A DNA stretch of 64,000 bases from Tabrizicola thermarum (GTDB taxonomy: Bacteria > Pseudomonadota > Alphaproteobacteria > Rhodobacterales > Rhodobacteraceae): positions 496,001-560,000 of the forward strand of contig NZ_QMJY01000013.1 in assembly GCF_003574395.1 (NCBI RefSeq). The letters are read 5' to 3'. The notes below the pieces were generated by a model. It was not told the origin of the DNA, did not search any database, and saw only the letters and a program-made list of their open reading frames with translations. The position numbers and the translations under genes are program-made. Below, in pieces: positions 8,835 through 16,998 of this stretch (position 1 is its first letter; each line of letters begins with the position of its first letter).

Positions 8835-9150
8835 CGCGGTCGCGACCTTCGTTATCAAGCCAACAGTACCAACGGATAAGGGGATTGGCCGCTAGTTTGG
8901 TGCGGTAGTGTTCACTGGCTTCGAAGACGCGGTGATAAAGCCTCTTCTGTAGCGGTGGCCCCAGCCCACCGAACACGAGTAGGACGAACGCACCGCCCAT
9001 CGTCAGCGTGACAACGTTCGACCATACCATCAATGTATCGCGATCCACGCTCTCACGCAGGACGACCAGCAAGCCCAACACACCGCAACTGAGGAGCAAC
9101 AAGATTGCTCCCCATTTCCGGCTCCATCGAACCTGATCCTTAAAGGTCAT
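8827..9150 (-). CDS. Small membrane protein (107 aa)
   Basis: The start at 9150 overlaps the stop of the coiled-coil gene as ATGA. Two hydrophobic helices are visible (about 14-32, AILLLLSCGVLGLLVVLRE, and about 45-64, VVTLTMGGAFVLLVFGGLG), followed by a cytoplasmic-looking basic tail with HRVFEASEHYRTKL. GC content appears lower than in adjacent genes (about 55 percent in a 60-base sample), as for the Schlafen-type gene. No family is recognised. It may anchor the coiled-coil protein to the membrane, an inference from coupling only. Confidence 0.65.
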   Translation of the reverse strand: MTFKDQVRWSRKWGAILLLLSCGVLGLLVVLRESVDRDTLMVWSNVVTLTMGGAFVLLVFGGLGPPLQKRLYHRVFEASEHYRTKLAANPLIRWYCWLDNEGRDRDA

Positions 9151-10217
9151 TCCCCATACGCGTTCTTGTCGTGCTTTTCGACAATCGCCGCGAACCGGCG
9201 AGCGAACCGTTCATCCGCCTTCGCCTTCTGCTCCAGGATCGCCCGCGCAAAGACCATATGCCCCTCATGCGCTTCCAGCATGTCGGCCATCTTGTCGTTG
9301 GTCGCAGCCCCGATGGCCGCCATCGCGGTCTGGGCCTCCTGATCGGTCTTGACCCCGATCTCGTTGATCCTATGCGCCACGTCCTGCTGCTGGGCGGTCT
9401 TCAACGAAGACGTCAAAGCATCATACAGCACCACCCGCTGCTTGGTATCCGTCTGCAGCTTGTTGATCAGCACCAGCTGCGTCGCCGCCTGGTTCTGCAA
9501 GCTGTCCACCCAGGTCTTGCCCTTCTCGATATACCGCTCCAGCGTCTGGGACTTTGCCAGCTTCACCTGCTCATCCTGCACCAGCGCATTGTACCGCGCG
9601 TTCAGCGTCGCCAGCTCCGTCTCCAGCTTCGTCCGCGCCGCCGCGTCCTGCTCGACCGCGATCCTGTTCTCCATCTCGATGATCTTCGGATCCATCGCCG
9701 CGATCTCGCGCCGCACCGCCTCCAGCGCGCCCACCGTCTCTTCCCGCTCGGCCAGCGTGGAGGCGAGGTTTGCCTCAACCCGCGCCTTCTGCGTGTTCAG
9801 CAGATCCAGCTGCCCCTGCAACAGCTTCACGATCACGTCCGACTTCGAGATCAGATCCTGCAACTTGTCGTCGATGGTGGCCGCCCGCATCCGCTCCTGC
9901 CGCATCGCCTCCGCCTTGGCCGGGGCGAAGATGCCGATGAAGCTCTCCATCCCCGTCTTCGACCGCATCTCGCTGAATTCCTTGGAAAATCCAGCGGTCA
10001 CATCGTCCAGACCCATGATGAGTTCCGCGATGTTCGCGTTCATCAGCTCGGTGTGCTTGGCCACATCCTCCAGCGTCGCGTTCTCGACATCCAGCTGCAC
10101 GCCCTGGTCCAGCTTCGACCGCGCCGCCTCGATCCGGCTGGTGATCCCCGAAATCTTCGCCTGAGCCTCGGCGACCTGAGCCTGACTCTCCCTGATCTGC
10201 GTCTCGAAATCGGCCGT
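9147..10217 (-). CDS. Coiled-coil protein, likely non-canonical ACG start
   Basis: The body is strongly coiled-coil (for example QKARVEANLASTLAEREETV and ETELATLNARYNALVQDEQV). No ATG lies in frame at the 5' end. A GTG at 10100 gives 317 aa, but the frame stays open and coiled-coil-like 39 codons further upstream. A strong GGAGGG ribosome site at 10222-10227 sits 4 nt before an ACG codon (10215-10217) that would yield T/M-ADFETQIRESQAQVAEAQ. I therefore propose a 356-aa protein whose ATG has become ACG, by mutation or sequencing error. An ATG at 10245 is in another frame and gives no sensible protein. Function is unknown; it leads the minus-strand block and is coupled to a small membrane protein. 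Confidence 0.55.
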   Translation of the reverse strand, partial: TADFETQIRESQAQVAEAQAKISGITSRIEAARSKLDQGVQLDVENATLEDVAKHTELMNANIAELIMGLDDVTAGFSKEFSEMRSKTGMESFIGIFAPAKAEAMRQERMRAATIDDKLQDLISKSDVIVKLLQGQLDLLNTQKARVEANLASTLAEREETVGALEAVRREIAAMDPKIIEMENRIAVEQDAAARTKLETELATLNARYNALVQDEQVKLAKSQTLERYIEKGKTWVDSLQNQAATQLVLINKLQTDTKQRVVLYDALTSSLKTAQQQDVAHRINEIGVKTDQEAQTAMAAIGAATNDKMADMLEAHEGHMVFARAILEQKAKADERFARRFAAIVEKHDKNAYGE

Positions 10218-10242
10218 CCGACCCTCCGTTGAACCACGTTTG

Positions 10243-10275
10243 CATCACATAGTGATGTAACAACGAATTACATCA
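10243..10275. promoter_or_regulatory. Operator-like cluster of inverted repeats
   Basis: CATCAC (10243-10248) and GTGATG (10252-10257) form one inverted repeat with a 3-nt spacer. TGATGTAA (10253-10260) and TTACATCA (10268-10275) form a second, with a 7-nt spacer, sharing the TGATG half-site. The cluster is AT-rich in a GC-rich region and lies 26 nt upstream of the proposed ACG start at 10217, the right place for a promoter operator of the minus-strand block. The binding protein is unknown. Confidence 0.5.
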
Positions 10276-10366
10276 TCCCGGCGCCGCTTTTTCGGACACC
10301 CAACGCGCCAAGTCTTGCAACAACTCAGGCCTTCCGCCAAGCACGGAATCCCCGGCCCCTGCATTT

Positions 10367-10410
10367 GCCCTTTTCCCAAATACTCTGGGGGTTTGGGGGT
10401 GAAACCCCCA
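10367..10410 (-). terminator. Terminator-like element after panC
   Basis: On the minus strand, TGGGGGTTT and AAACCCCCA (10410-10402 and 10394-10386) can form a 9-bp stem, with an alternative shorter stem GGGGGT/ACCCCC. It is followed by GAGTATTTGGGAAAAGGGC (10385-10367). The same order, stem then a GAGTATTT box then a GAAAAG sequence, occurs at 7604-7681. It lies downstream of panC (ends 10486) and upstream of the coiled-coil gene block, so it would insulate the two units. Confidence 0.6.
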
Positions 10411-10485
10411 TCAGCCGAGGAGGAGGCGAAGGCCGACGACGAGACAAAAGCCTCGCGCGTCAGCGCTCAATTCGAAAACCGCCCG

Positions 10486-11325
10486 TCACACGGGAATGTT
10501 GTCGATCAGCCGCACGCCGTCGATCCAGGCCGCCGCCAGCATCCGACGCGGGCGGCGCGGGTCGTCCGAGGGCATCAGCGTCTCGGCATCGCGCAGCTCG
10601 ATATACTCCACCCGCTCGAACCCGGCCTCGCGCATCGTCTCCGCCGCCTCGCGGATCGCCATCCGGTCGGCGTGACCGATGCGGATGTCCTGCGCCGCCC
10701 GGGTGATCGCCGCATACAGGATGGGGGCCTTCGCCCGCCCCTCCGCCGTCAGCCGCAGATTGCGCGAGGACATCGCCAGCCCGTCCGGCTCGCGGATCGT
10801 CTCGCAGCCCACCACTTCCACCGGCAGGTTCAGGTCGCGCACCAGCCGCAGAACGACCTGCAACTGCTGCCAGTCCTTCTGGCCGAAATAGCCCCGGTCG
10901 GCCAGGCTCATCCCGAACAGCTTGGTCACCACCGTCGCCACGCCGTCGAAATGACCGGGGCGCATGTGACCCTCCAGAGGCTGGGCGACACCGGTCATGC
11001 TGACCGTGGTGATGAAGCCGTCGGGATAGACCTCCTCGACCGGCGGCGCAAAGATCGCATCCACCGGCACCGTGGCCAGCAGCGCCGCGTCTGCCGCCTC
11101 GCTGCGGGGGTATTTCTTCAGGTCCTCGGGATTGTTGAACTGCTTGGGGTTCACGAAGATCGTGGTGATGACCCGGTCGCACTCCGCCCGGGCGCGGCGG
11201 GCCAGCGACAGGTGGCCGTCATGCAAGGCCCCCATCGTCGGGACCACGCCCAGCGTTTCGCCCTTCGCCTTCCAGCCGCGCGCAAGGGCGCGCAGGTCGG
11301 CCACTGTCCGCAGGATCGGGATCAT
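10486..11325 (-). CDS. panC: Pantothenate synthetase
   Basis: PanC condenses pantoate and beta-alanine with ATP to give pantothenate, in the cytoplasm, for coenzyme A synthesis. The 279-aa length is typical. The nucleotide-binding signature [10 protein letters not shown] is near residues 29-38 (HIGH-type motif), with [18 protein letters not shown] next, [11 protein letters not shown] in the middle, and the AMSSRNLRL loop (KMSKS-like) near 190. The start overlaps the panB stop by 4 nt (11322-11325), so the two genes form an operon. A terminator-like element follows. Confidence 0.97.
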   Translation of the reverse strand: MIPILRTVADLRALARGWKAKGETLGVVPTMGALHDGHLSLARRARAECDRVITTIFVNPKQFNNPEDLKKYPRSEAADAALLATVPVDAIFAPPVEEVYPDGFITTVSMTGVAQPLEGHMRPGHFDGVATVVTKLFGMSLADRGYFGQKDWQQLQVVLRLVRDLNLPVEVVGCETIREPDGLAMSSRNLRLTAEGRAKAPILYAAITRAAQDIRIGHADRMAIREAAETMREAGFERVEYIELRDAETLMPSDDPRRPRRMLAAAWIDGVRLIDNIPV

Positions 11326-12152
11326 GTCTTCACCGGCATCACATCGGGGAAGGCATGTTCCGCCGCCGGGAAGGCGCGGCCTCGCACCTCGGCGGCATAG
11401 GTCGCAATGGCTTCGTCCGCCGCCTTGCCCAATTCGGCATAGCGTTTCACGAACTTCGGCCGGAACTCGGTGAACAGCCCCAGCATGTCATCCACCACCA
11501 GCACCTGCCCGTCGCAGTCCACCCCGGCCCCGATGCCGATGGTCGGGATCGACAGCTCACGGGTGATCCGCCCCGCCAGCCCCGCGGGCACCTTTTCCAG
11601 CACCACGGAAAACGCCCCCGCCGCCTCCACCGCCTTCGCATCCGCCATCACCTTCTCGGCCTCGGCGTCGCGGCCCACGACCTTGTAACCGCCCAGGGTG
11701 TTCACCGCCTGCGGCGTCAGGCCCACATGCGCCATCACCGGCACGCCGCGCGCGGTCAGGAAGGCAATCGTCTCGGCCATGTGCTGCCCGCCCTCCAGCT
11801 TCACCGCCGGGGCGCCTGTCTCGGCCATCAGGCGGCTCGCGTTGCGGAAGGCCTGCTGCGGGCCCTCCTCGTAACTGCCGAAGGGCATGTCGATCACCGG
11901 CATCGCCTTCGTGCATCCCCGCACCACGGCGCGCCCGTGCAGGATCATCATCTCCAGCGTGACACCCAGGGTCGAGGACATGCCGTGGATCACCATGCCG
12001 ACACTGTCGCCCACCAGCGCGATGTCGCAATGCGCATCGACCAGTCGGGCTACCGGGGTGGAATAGGCCGTCAGCACCACCAGCGGCGCCCCCCCCTTGC
12101 GGGCGCGGATATCGGGGGGAAGCACAGGCCGGACAGGGGACGTGGCGCTCAT
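11322..12152 (-). CDS. panB: 3-methyl-2-oxobutanoate hydroxymethyltransferase
   Basis: PanB transfers a hydroxymethyl group from methylene-tetrahydrofolate to 2-oxoisovalerate to form ketopantoate, the step before panE/ilvC and panC. The start at 12152 ([10 protein letters not shown]) has GGAGG upstream; an ATG 42 nt further 5' is less likely. Motifs visible are [25 protein letters not shown] (metal-binding Asp), the KLEGG segment, AHVGLTPQ, and IGIGAG. At 276 aa it is of normal length. It overlaps panC by 4 nt and diverges from the cupin gene at 12308. Confidence 0.97.
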   Translation of the reverse strand: MSATSPVRPVLPPDIRARKGGAPLVVLTAYSTPVARLVDAHCDIALVGDSVGMVIHGMSSTLGVTLEMMILHGRAVVRGCTKAMPVIDMPFGSYEEGPQQAFRNASRLMAETGAPAVKLEGGQHMAETIAFLTARGVPVMAHVGLTPQAVNTLGGYKVVGRDAEAEKVMADAKAVEAAGAFSVVLEKVPAGLAGRITRELSIPTIGIGAGVDCDGQVLVVDDMLGLFTEFRPKFVKRYAELGKAADEAIATYAAEVRGRAFPAAEHAFPDVMPVKT

Positions 12153-12307
12153 CGCTAGGCCTCCGCTTTCACATTCTGCCCGCCATATGGGCACAAGCGA
12201 AACGCCGCCGCAACAAATTTGCGCCGCAGCGCAGCACCGCCGACCGCAGCGTCACGGGGTTGACCCCGGCCCGCCGCGCGGCCTGAATGCCGCAAAAGGA
12301 GACCCCC

Positions 12308-12649
12308 ATGACCCTGATCCAGCGCGTCAGCCGCGACGGCACCGCCCCCGACATCACCCGCCCCGATCCGGCGAAGGTCATTTCCGGCGATCCCGTGCAC
12401 TCGACCTGGAACCTCGAGGACCGCGACGGCCTCTACGCCGGGCTCTGGCAATCCACCCCCGGCAAGTGGCGCGTCAGCTATTCGGAATGGGAGTATTTCC
12501 GCATCCTCTCGGGCTACTCGCTGCTGACCAGCGCCGACGGCACCGTCACCCAACTGCACCCGGGCGACAGTCTCATCATCCGCCCGGGATTCGAAGGCAC
12601 ATGGGAGGTCGTGCAGACCACCCTCAAGGACTATGTGATCCGGCTTTAG
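12308..12649 (+). CDS. Cupin domain protein (DUF861-like)
   Basis: A 113-aa protein starting MTLIQRVSRD, with AAAAGGAGA at good distance upstream of 12308; an in-frame ATG 21 nt earlier lies over that ribosome site. The fold signature is the small RmlC-like cupin of the cupin_3/DUF861 type: GLWQSTPGKWRVSYSEWEYF, then LTSADGTVTQLHPGDSLII and PGFEGTWEV. Such proteins are often called ethanolamine-utilisation EutQ-like or enzymes of unknown substrate. It stands alone, divergent from panB, and ends 4 nt inside the convergent transpeptidase gene region. No specific reaction can be assigned. Confidence 0.85.
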   Translation: MTLIQRVSRDGTAPDITRPDPAKVISGDPVHSTWNLEDRDGLYAGLWQSTPGKWRVSYSEWEYFRILSGYSLLTSADGTVTQLHPGDSLIIRPGFEGTWEVVQTTLKDYVIRL

Positions 12650-13581
12650 CCGGCGGTCCCCACCGTGACCGCCGGCGCCTGCGGCCGCGGACATTCCTCG
12701 TCGGGAATGCCCCGCCTTGCGCAGGCTGCCAGACGCTTGCGCTCGGCCTTCTCGGACGCGACGCGGTCCCGTTCGGCCTGCTTTGCGATGGCGATCAGGT
12801 CCTTTTCCTTCCTGGCGATGTTCTCCGGCGTCTCGGGGACGATCCGACCATAGGCGTCGGTCATCTGCGGACCCTCGATGGCCAGGCTTTCCGCTTCGGT
12901 GCGGACCTTCACCCGGGTTCCGACCGGGACACGGTTGTAGAGGTCGATGATGTCCTGGTTGAACAGCCGGATGCAGCCCGCGCTGGTGGCATGTCCGATC
13001 GACGCCGCATCTGCGGTGCCGTGGATGCGGAACATCGAATCCCGCCCGCCGCGATACAGATACAGCGCCCGCGCGCCCAGCGGGTTCATCAGCCCGCCCG
13101 GCAGGCCGCCGGCATAGGCGGCGTAAAGGTCGGGCCGGGTGCGGATCATGTTCCTCGTCGGCTGCCAGGACGGCCATTCCGCCTTGCGCCCGATCACGCC
13201 GGTTCCCCGGAAGGCCAGACCCTCGCGCCCGACCGCGATGGGATAGCGCGTCGCCGTCCCGCCGTCGCCCACCAGGTAGAGCTTCCGGGCATAGGTATCC
13301 ACCACCACGGTCCCCGGCGATTCGCTTCCGGCATAGGCGACCTCGGTCCGGCGATTGCCCTCGTAGAGGTATTTCGGCGCAACCGGCTCGATGAAGAACT
13401 CGCCGTCCTGGATGCCTTCATAGCCCGGAACGACCTCCGGCGCGGTCTGTTTCGGGGCGCTTGCGCAGGCGGCGAGCAACGGCAAGGCAAGGATCGCGAA
13501 GATCCGGGCGAAGGTTTGGGACACTTTGGCAGACTCATGGTCAAGGGCAGCTGCCCTCACTTGCGCCACGGCGATGCCCAT
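12646..13581 (-). CDS. L,D-transpeptidase (YkuD fold), lipoprotein
   Basis: The enzyme cross-links peptidoglycan stems or attaches proteins in the periplasm using a catalytic Cys. The YkuD motif is visible as HGT (His187) and HATSAGCIRLFNQD with His197 and Cys203. A lipobox LAAC ends at Cys39. With the ATG at 13581 the leader is long; a GTG at 13524 (VSQTFARIFAILALPLLAAC) would give a more usual signal peptide, so the start is uncertain. The C-terminus has a charged, probably coiled extension (about residues 250-311, with AERDRVASEKAERKRLAA). It converges on the cupin gene with overlapping stops. Confidence 0.9.
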   Translation of the reverse strand: MGIAVAQVRAAALDHESAKVSQTFARIFAILALPLLAACASAPKQTAPEVVPGYEGIQDGEFFIEPVAPKYLYEGNRRTEVAYAGSESPGTVVVDTYARKLYLVGDGGTATRYPIAVGREGLAFRGTGVIGRKAEWPSWQPTRNMIRTRPDLYAAYAGGLPGGLMNPLGARALYLYRGGRDSMFRIHGTADAASIGHATSAGCIRLFNQDIIDLYNRVPVGTRVKVRTEAESLAIEGPQMTDAYGRIVPETPENIARKEKDLIAIAKQAERDRVASEKAERKRLAACARRGIPDEECPRPQAPAVTVGTAG

Positions 13582-13777
13582 GCGTCAAGCCCAAAAACAC
13601 AGGCTTTTCCGAATCTTCCCGGTCGAAGCTGTTTCCCGTGCCGATTCCCGTTCGATTCTGCGCAATCGCCCCTTTCCCTCGCCCCGTCCGACAGAATGAG
13701 CCGCCGCAGGGAACCCGGCGGATTTCCGCGCGTTGGTTGGTACCGCTCATCACAGAAGCGGCAGAAAAGGGGACCTC

Positions 13778-14032
13778 ATGGCCATCGAAGCACTCGTCAT
13801 CACACTCATCATCGGCGCCGTCGCCGGCTGGCTTGCCGGGCAGATCGTCAAGGGCTACGGCTTCGGCCTTCTGGGTAACATCATCGTCGGCATCGTCGGC
13901 GCCTTCCTCGCCGGCCTGCTGCTGCCTTCCGCCGGGATCTCCCTGGGCGGCGGCATCGCCGGCGCGATCATCTCGGCCACCCTCGGCGCCGTGATCCTCC
14001 TGCTCCTGATCCGCGTCATCAAGCGCGCCTGA
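13778..14032 (+). CDS. GlsB/YeaQ/YmgE-type small membrane protein
   Basis: An 84-aa, very hydrophobic, Gly-rich protein (MAIEALVITLIIGAVAGWLA, later GNIIVGIVGAFLAGLLLP and ILLLLIRVIKRA). This is the hallmark of the transglycosylase-associated/GlsB stress-response family. The start at 13778 has AAAAGGGGA upstream; the frame extends 45 nt further 5' but without a better site. Homologues are induced by general stress; the molecular role is not established. A strong hairpin follows, shared with the convergent creatinase gene. Confidence 0.9.
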   Translation: MAIEALVITLIIGAVAGWLAGQIVKGYGFGLLGNIIVGIVGAFLAGLLLPSAGISLGGGIAGAIISATLGAVILLLLIRVIKRA

Positions 14033-14039
14033 CCGAAAA

Positions 14040-14061
14040 GGGCCGGGGATCTCCCCGGCCC
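14040..14061. terminator. Bidirectional hairpin terminator
   Basis: GGGCCGGGGA and TCCCCGGCCC flank a 2-nt centre, effectively a 9-bp stem with a 4-nt loop. It lies between the convergent GlsB-like gene (ends 14032) and creatinase gene (ends 14068). Upstream A-run AAAA (14036-14039) gives a T-run on the minus strand after the stem, supporting termination of creatinase transcripts. Confidence 0.75.
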
Positions 14062-14067
14062 GAACCC

Positions 14068-15282
14068 TTATCCCACCACGTTGAACGCAGGTCCGTAAGG
14101 GTAGTGCGTGATGTCCTCGGGCGCGTCCTCGGTGACGACGAAGATGTCGTGCTCCCGATACCCGCCCGCCCCCGGCATCCCTTCGGGGATCGTCAGCATC
14201 GGCTCCATGCTGATGACCATTCCCGGCTCCAGCACCGTGTCGATGTCCTCGCGCAGTTCCAGCGCCGCCTCGCGGCCGTAGTAGTGCGACAAGATCCCGA
14301 AACTGTGCCCATAGCCGAAGGTCCGGTATTGCAGCATGTCGCGCTCGGCCAGGAAGGCGTTGATCTTCATGGTGATCTCGGCGCAAGAGGCCCCCGGCCG
14401 CAACAGCTTCATCCCGAACTCATGGGCCGCGATGTTGGTCTGCCAGAAGTTCAGGCTGGCCTCGTCCACCTCGCCCAGGAACAGCGTCCGCTCCAGCGCG
14501 GTGTAATAGCCCGAGATCATCGGAAAGCAGTTGAGGCTGAGGATATCGCCGTGGCGAAGTTTGCGGTTCGTCACCGGATTGTGCGCGCCATCGGTGTTGA
14601 TCCCCGACTGGAACCAGACCCAGGTGTCGCGGTATTCGGCATCCGGGAAGCGCCGCGCGATCTCCCGCTCCATCGCGTCCCGACCGGCGATGGACACCTC
14701 CAACTCCGTCGCCCCGACCCTGATCGCCTCGCGGATCGCATAGCCGCCCACGTCAGCCACATTCGCCCCCTGCTTGATGAGGGCAATCTCTGCCTCCGAC
14801 TTCCGCATCCGCTGCTGCATGGTTGCCGGAGACACATCGACGCCCCGCTTCGGCTGAAGGAAGCTGTTGAACTTCTCTGCCCGCTCCAGCGTCAGATGGT
14901 CCGCCTCGCAGCCAACAGCCTTGCCGGTGCCCACCACCGAGACGACCGCGCGCCAGAAGTTGTCGCGCGTCCAGTCGGTATAGGTGATGTTGTCCCCGAT
15001 CGACCGCCGCCAGGGCTGGCCCGCGTCGATGCCCGCGCTGATCGTCACGCACTGGTCCTTCGTGACGACACAGGCATAGGGCCGCCCGAAGCTGCAATAC
15101 AGGAACCCCGAATAATAGGCCACGTTGTGCATGCTGGTCAGCACCACCGCGTCCAGCTCGTGCAGCTCCATGATGTCACGCAGGCCCGCCAGCCGGTCGT
15201 GGTATTCGGCATCGGCGAAGGGCAGCGTGTCCTTCCTTCCGCCATTGTGAAAGCGGTACATCTCGGGACGGTTCAACGACAT
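14068..15282 (-). CDS. Creatinase (creatine amidinohydrolase)
   Basis: Hydrolyses creatine to sarcosine and urea in the cytoplasm. The 404-aa sequence is collinear with the well-known Pseudomonas putida creatinase as I recall it: HNVAYYSGFLYCSFGRPYA, QPWRR, TWVWFQSGINTDGAHNPVT, the GYYTALERTLFL segment, and YRTFGYGHSFGILSHYYGRE. Residues His234, Glu264 and Glu360 align with catalytic His232, Glu262 and Glu358. This is the metal-free M24 (pita-bread) family, distinct from aminopeptidase P. GAGGT precedes the ATG. No creatininase, sarcosine oxidase or urease gene is adjacent, so sarcosine use must be encoded elsewhere. The 252 bp upstream (15283-15534) hold no gene that I can see. Confidence 0.95.
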   Translation of the reverse strand: MSLNRPEMYRFHNGGRKDTLPFADAEYHDRLAGLRDIMELHELDAVVLTSMHNVAYYSGFLYCSFGRPYACVVTKDQCVTISAGIDAGQPWRRSIGDNITYTDWTRDNFWRAVVSVVGTGKAVGCEADHLTLERAEKFNSFLQPKRGVDVSPATMQQRMRKSEAEIALIKQGANVADVGGYAIREAIRVGATELEVSIAGRDAMEREIARRFPDAEYRDTWVWFQSGINTDGAHNPVTNRKLRHGDILSLNCFPMISGYYTALERTLFLGEVDEASLNFWQTNIAAHEFGMKLLRPGASCAEITMKINAFLAERDMLQYRTFGYGHSFGILSHYYGREAALELREDIDTVLEPGMVISMEPMLTIPEGMPGAGGYREHDIFVVTEDAPEDITHYPYGPAFNVVG

Positions 15283-15534
15283 GTCCAGACCTCATGTTCT
15301 GGGGTCCGGGACAGGCCGCAGGAACCCCGAAAGGTCCCGGCGTACAGGACGGAAGCGGAAGCCCCTTCGGTTCGGGTCCGCAAGCGTCGGGGCGGATGCC
15401 CCTGCGGCGACGCCATCGCCACGGCTCACCCCTTGAATGCGCCCTCGCGGCATTTCGCGCAAGAGCGTTTCCGACCCTTGCGGGGCCGATTTGCGACCCC
15501 ATCTAACGCCCTGACAGATGGAATGGAGACGCTG

Positions 15535-15870
15535 ATGCGCTGCCCGGTGGACAACGAGATTCTGGTGATGGCCGACCGGGGCGGGGTCGAGATCGACTAC
15601 TGCCCGAAATGCCGCGGAGTCTGGCTTGACCGGGGCGAACTGGACAAGATCATCGAACGGTCCCTCGGCGGCCCCGCCGCTGCGCCTGCCCCCGTGCCAC
15701 AGGCGGCGACCCGGCCCCACGCCGCGCCCGCCGCCCCCATCTACCAGCCCGAGCCGCGCGCGCAGCACCGCGATCGCGATGACGACCGCAGCTATCGGGA
15801 TGACGATGACGATTACCGCTACAAGAAGAAGCGGAAGGAAAGTTTCCTGAAGGACCTGTTCGACTTCTGA
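15535..15870 (+). CDS. TFIIB-type zinc-ribbon protein
   Basis: A 111-aa protein. The N-terminal zinc ribbon has MRCPVDNEI (Cys3) and CPKCRGVWLDRGELDKIIE (Cys23, Cys26), the zf-TFIIB pattern with the typical WLDRGEL helix. An Ala/Pro-rich linker, a very acidic/basic stretch (RDRDDDRSYRDDDDDYRYKK) and the end FLKDLFDF follow. The ATG at 15535 is preceded by GGAG; an ATG at 15523 is in frame but lies over that site. Function is unknown; homologues are common small proteins near cell-envelope genes. It is single and divergent from creatinase. Confidence 0.88.
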   Translation: MRCPVDNEILVMADRGGVEIDYCPKCRGVWLDRGELDKIIERSLGGPAAAPAPVPQAATRPHAAPAAPIYQPEPRAQHRDRDDDRSYRDDDDDYRYKKKRKESFLKDLFDF

Positions 15871-15982
15871 CGAACCGCTCCTCGTCGCTTGCGGCGCGCG
15901 TCGCTGCCCCCGGGACGAGAAGCCAAAGGCGTACGGGAAGCTTCACCTTGCGCCCGGACCAGACTGCGCTAGCCTGACGCCC

Positions 15983-16978
15983 ATGCGCCCCGGCCCGAGA
16001 AACCTCATCACCGATGTCCCCGGCCTTCGCGTTGGCAATGCCGACGACCCGACGCTTCGCTCCGGCGTCACGGTCCTCACCGCCGACCATCCCTTCACCG
16101 CCGCCGTCCACGTCATGGGCGGCTCTCCCGGAACACGAGAAACCGACCTCCTCGCCCCCGACCGCATGGTGCAGGAGGTGGACGCGATCTTCCTCTCCGG
16201 CGGGTCCGCCTTCGGCCTCGATGCCGGGCAGGGGGTGATGCAGGGCCTGCGTGAGGCGGGCCGGGGCTTTGCCGTCGGCCCGGTCCGCGTGCCCATCGTG
16301 CCGGGAGCCATCGTCTTCGACCTCCTGAACGGCGGCGCCAAGGACTGGACGACAAGCCCCTATCCCGCCCTCGGCCGCCGGGCCTTCGACACCGCCGCCC
16401 CGGACTTCGCCCTCGGCACCGCCGGCGCAGGCTACGGCGCGATGACCGGCAATCTGAAAGGCGGCCTCGGCTCCGCCTCCTGCGTCCTGCCCTCGGGCCT
16501 CACCGTCGGGGCTCTGGTCGTGGTGAACGCGCTCGGCCAGGCCACCGTGGGCGAGACCCCGCATTTCTGGGCCGCCCCATGGGAAGAAGGCACCGAGTTC
16601 GGCGGCCTCGGCCCCGCGCCGATGGTCGCGCAGGACGCCCCCATGCCGCGCAAGCGGCTGGGCGAGGCCACCACCATCGCCATCGTCGCCACCGATGCCG
16701 CCCTGACCAGGGCTCAGGCCCAGCGCATGGCCGTGGCCGCCCATGACGGCATGGCCCGCGCCCTTGTCCCCGCGCATACGCCCCTGGACGGAGACCTCGT
16801 CTTCAGCGTCGCCACGGGCGGGAAACCGCTGTCGGACCCCCTGACCGACACCTTCCAGCTTGGCCACGCCGCCGCCACCTGCCTTGCCCGCGCCATCGCC
16901 CGTGCGGTCTGGCTGGCGCGCCCCGAACCCCTTGACCTGCAACCGTGCTGGCAGTCCCGCTTCGGCGCGCCGCGCTGA
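15983..16978 (+). CDS. P1 family (DmpA/NylC-like) peptidase
   Basis: A 331-aa member of the S58/P1 family of N-terminal-nucleophile amidohydrolases, which self-cleave and then release amino acids or open amide oligomers. Visible features are NLITDVPGLRVGNADD at the N-terminus, the FLSGGSAFGLDAGQGVM segment, and GGLGSAS. The autocleavage region is EATTIAIVATDAAL, with Thr230 or Thr231 as probable nucleophile. Length and order fit NylC-like members. The true substrate is unknown. It converges on moaE, with a conserved intergenic element between them. Confidence 0.88.
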   Translation: MRPGPRNLITDVPGLRVGNADDPTLRSGVTVLTADHPFTAAVHVMGGSPGTRETDLLAPDRMVQEVDAIFLSGGSAFGLDAGQGVMQGLREAGRGFAVGPVRVPIVPGAIVFDLLNGGAKDWTTSPYPALGRRAFDTAAPDFALGTAGAGYGAMTGNLKGGLGSASCVLPSGLTVGALVVVNALGQATVGETPHFWAAPWEEGTEFGGLGPAPMVAQDAPMPRKRLGEATTIAIVATDAALTRAQAQRMAVAAHDGMARALVPAHTPLDGDLVFSVATGGKPLSDPLTDTFQLGHAAATCLARAIARAVWLARPEPLDLQPCWQSRFGAPR

Positions 16979-16998
16979 CCCGCCGCCCATTCCCCGCC

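Noticed and set aside
9775-10263. Alternative frame for the start of the coiled-coil gene with ATG at 10245
   Set aside because: Its product turns into Gly/Arg-rich sequence without coiled coil; the body of the gene is in another frame. The ATG also lies within the operator-like repeat.
15283-15534. Gene in the creatinase/zinc-ribbon gap
   Set aside because: No frame with a plausible start and composition; treated as divergent promoter DNA without clear boxes.
14104-15870. A long plus-strand open frame antisense to creatinase, continuous with the zinc-ribbon protein frame
   Set aside because: Its upstream part is the antisense of a convincing creatinase and reads as Arg/Pro/His-rich noise. 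Only the part from 15535 has a ribosome site and a known fold.
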